Assembly: GCA_013115125.1 (NCBI GenBank)
Contig: JABANN010000552.1
Span: forward strand, 1 to 21,798
Length of the DNA: 21,798 nucleotides
Origin: Perkinsus olseni
Lineage: Eukaryota > Perkinsozoa > Perkinsida
Direction of reading: 5' to 3'
Positions 21,194 through 21,798 of this stretch are shown piece by piece. The translations under genes and the position numbers were made by a program. The stretch's first letter is position 1. The number at the start of each line of letters is the position of its first letter. The notes under the pieces are model-generated. The model saw only the letters and a list, made by a program, of their open reading frames with translations, was not told the origin of the DNA and searched no databases.

Positions 21194-21739
21194 TCACCCC
21201 ATGCATCTAACGGGAGAATTGTTGTACACCTTTAGGTTTAAGAAGTCATCCATATAAACACGGTTCCCAAGAAGCTCCATGAGTCGTTCGCGTTCTTCGG
21301 TGACAGACGGGTCGATCAAATCCCCTCGTACTTTCCCAGAGGATATTCCCTCTATCATCATCCTTTGTTGCTTCTTGTTCAGTGAACATACCCCGTCCAT
21401 CAGGACATGCATAACTCGATCTTCATCCCTTTTTTCACTTTCCCGCAAATTACCGTCCTTGCACATTCTCCGCCATAAACCCTCAACCGCGGCGACACAA
21501 ACGCGACTGCCTCCAGTATCATCGTCTTCATTGTAGAGCGAATCATACTTAGAACGAAGTGGCTCGCTGAGAAACCCTGCTCCCAGCTTTCTACCGTAGT
21601 GCCTTATAGCATCGGTATAGAGCACACTAGGTGCCCGTTGTAGAAGCCCTTGAAAGCGCCAGTTACTGAAGGAGAGGACGTCAAGCTCCCCGACTTGCGT
21701 TGAGAACTTTTCGGTTCTACTAGTTATAAACCCGTCCAC
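21194..21739 (-). CDS. Hypothetical protein, probably the 3'-terminal exon of a gene starting beyond the window
   Basis: This is the longest uninterrupted frame on the - strand (181 codons) and its only plausible gene. I do not recognise the product. It is hydrophilic and charged, with an acidic patch (YNEDDDTGG), a mid-region rich in Glu, Arg and Met, and no signal peptide or membrane segment. No ATG stands near the 5' end: the frame opens with GTG after an in-frame TGA. The N-terminal part therefore most likely comes from an upstream exon joined at an acceptor such as the TTATAACTAG near 21720. A YMDDFL stretch near the C-terminus resembles a reverse-transcriptase motif, but nothing around it does. 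Base use is somewhat more AT-rich than in the array. Confidence 0.55.
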   Translation of the reverse strand: MDGFITSRTEKFSTQVGELDVLSFSNWRFQGLLQRAPSVLYTDAIRHYGRKLGAGFLSEPLRSKYDSLYNEDDDTGGSRVCVAAVEGLWRRMCKDGNLRESEKRDEDRVMHVLMDGVCSLNKKQQRMMIEGISSGKVRGDLIDPSVTEERERLMELLGNRVYMDDFLNLKVYNNSPVRCMG

Positions 21740-21798
21740 AAAATTATATCACATGAAGTTTTTTTCTAATTTCTCCGTAGCGATTGTGACTCAGGGCC

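Noticed and set aside
1-21798. tRNA, rRNA, CRISPR arrays or intact transposons.
   Set aside because: I saw no repeat-spacer array, no terminal repeats and no transposase motif. tRNA and ncRNA genes were not scanned exhaustively by hand.

Overview
This window looks like nuclear DNA of a unicellular eukaryote. No long ORF stands alone. Coding sequence is recovered only by joining short exons across GT-AG introns, mostly 41-140 nt. The compact style, balanced base composition and tandem paralogues would suit an alveolate protist such as Perkinsus, but that is a guess; no single marker proves it.

Most of the window (273-17978) is a head-to-tail array of five paralogous genes on the + strand, here called A to E. 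I rebuilt A (273-3329), B (4240-7260), C (9178-12277) and D (12510-15062) exon by exon. A, B and C share a 14-exon structure with matching phases, and most exon lengths are identical. A, C and D close as open frames of 584, 592 and 560 aa. B is open everywhere except for one 14-nt palindromic insertion that shifts the frame. D has two introns fewer. E (about 15100-17978) is much more diverged, only partly resolved, and may carry an extra C-terminal membrane-anchor exon.

Each resolved protein appears to have a signal peptide followed by three successive copies of one alpha/beta-hydrolase-like unit. The closest family I can name is the acyl-protein thioesterase / carboxylesterase group (LYPLA-like, Abhydrolase_2). 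Support comes from a WFD motif in D, a GAAMA helix after the nucleophile-elbow strand, and a following GGVLSFAGW-type strand. The nucleophile serine is replaced in many units (Tyr, Glu, His or Ala), so many units look like non-catalytic domains. I do not recognise this triple-unit family as a described one.

Downstream on the same strand is a nine-exon serine carboxypeptidase of family S10 (18566-20921, 549 aa) with the catalytic Ser, Asp and His all present and an N-terminal membrane anchor. A convergent hypothetical ORF on the - strand (21194-21739) is probably the last exon of a gene that begins beyond the window. The gaps at 3330-4239, 7261-9177 and 17979-18565 hold no gene I can support. 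If the signal peptides and anchor are real, the named genes all encode proteins of the secretory or endolysosomal route, but nothing in the sequence links the peptidase functionally to the array.
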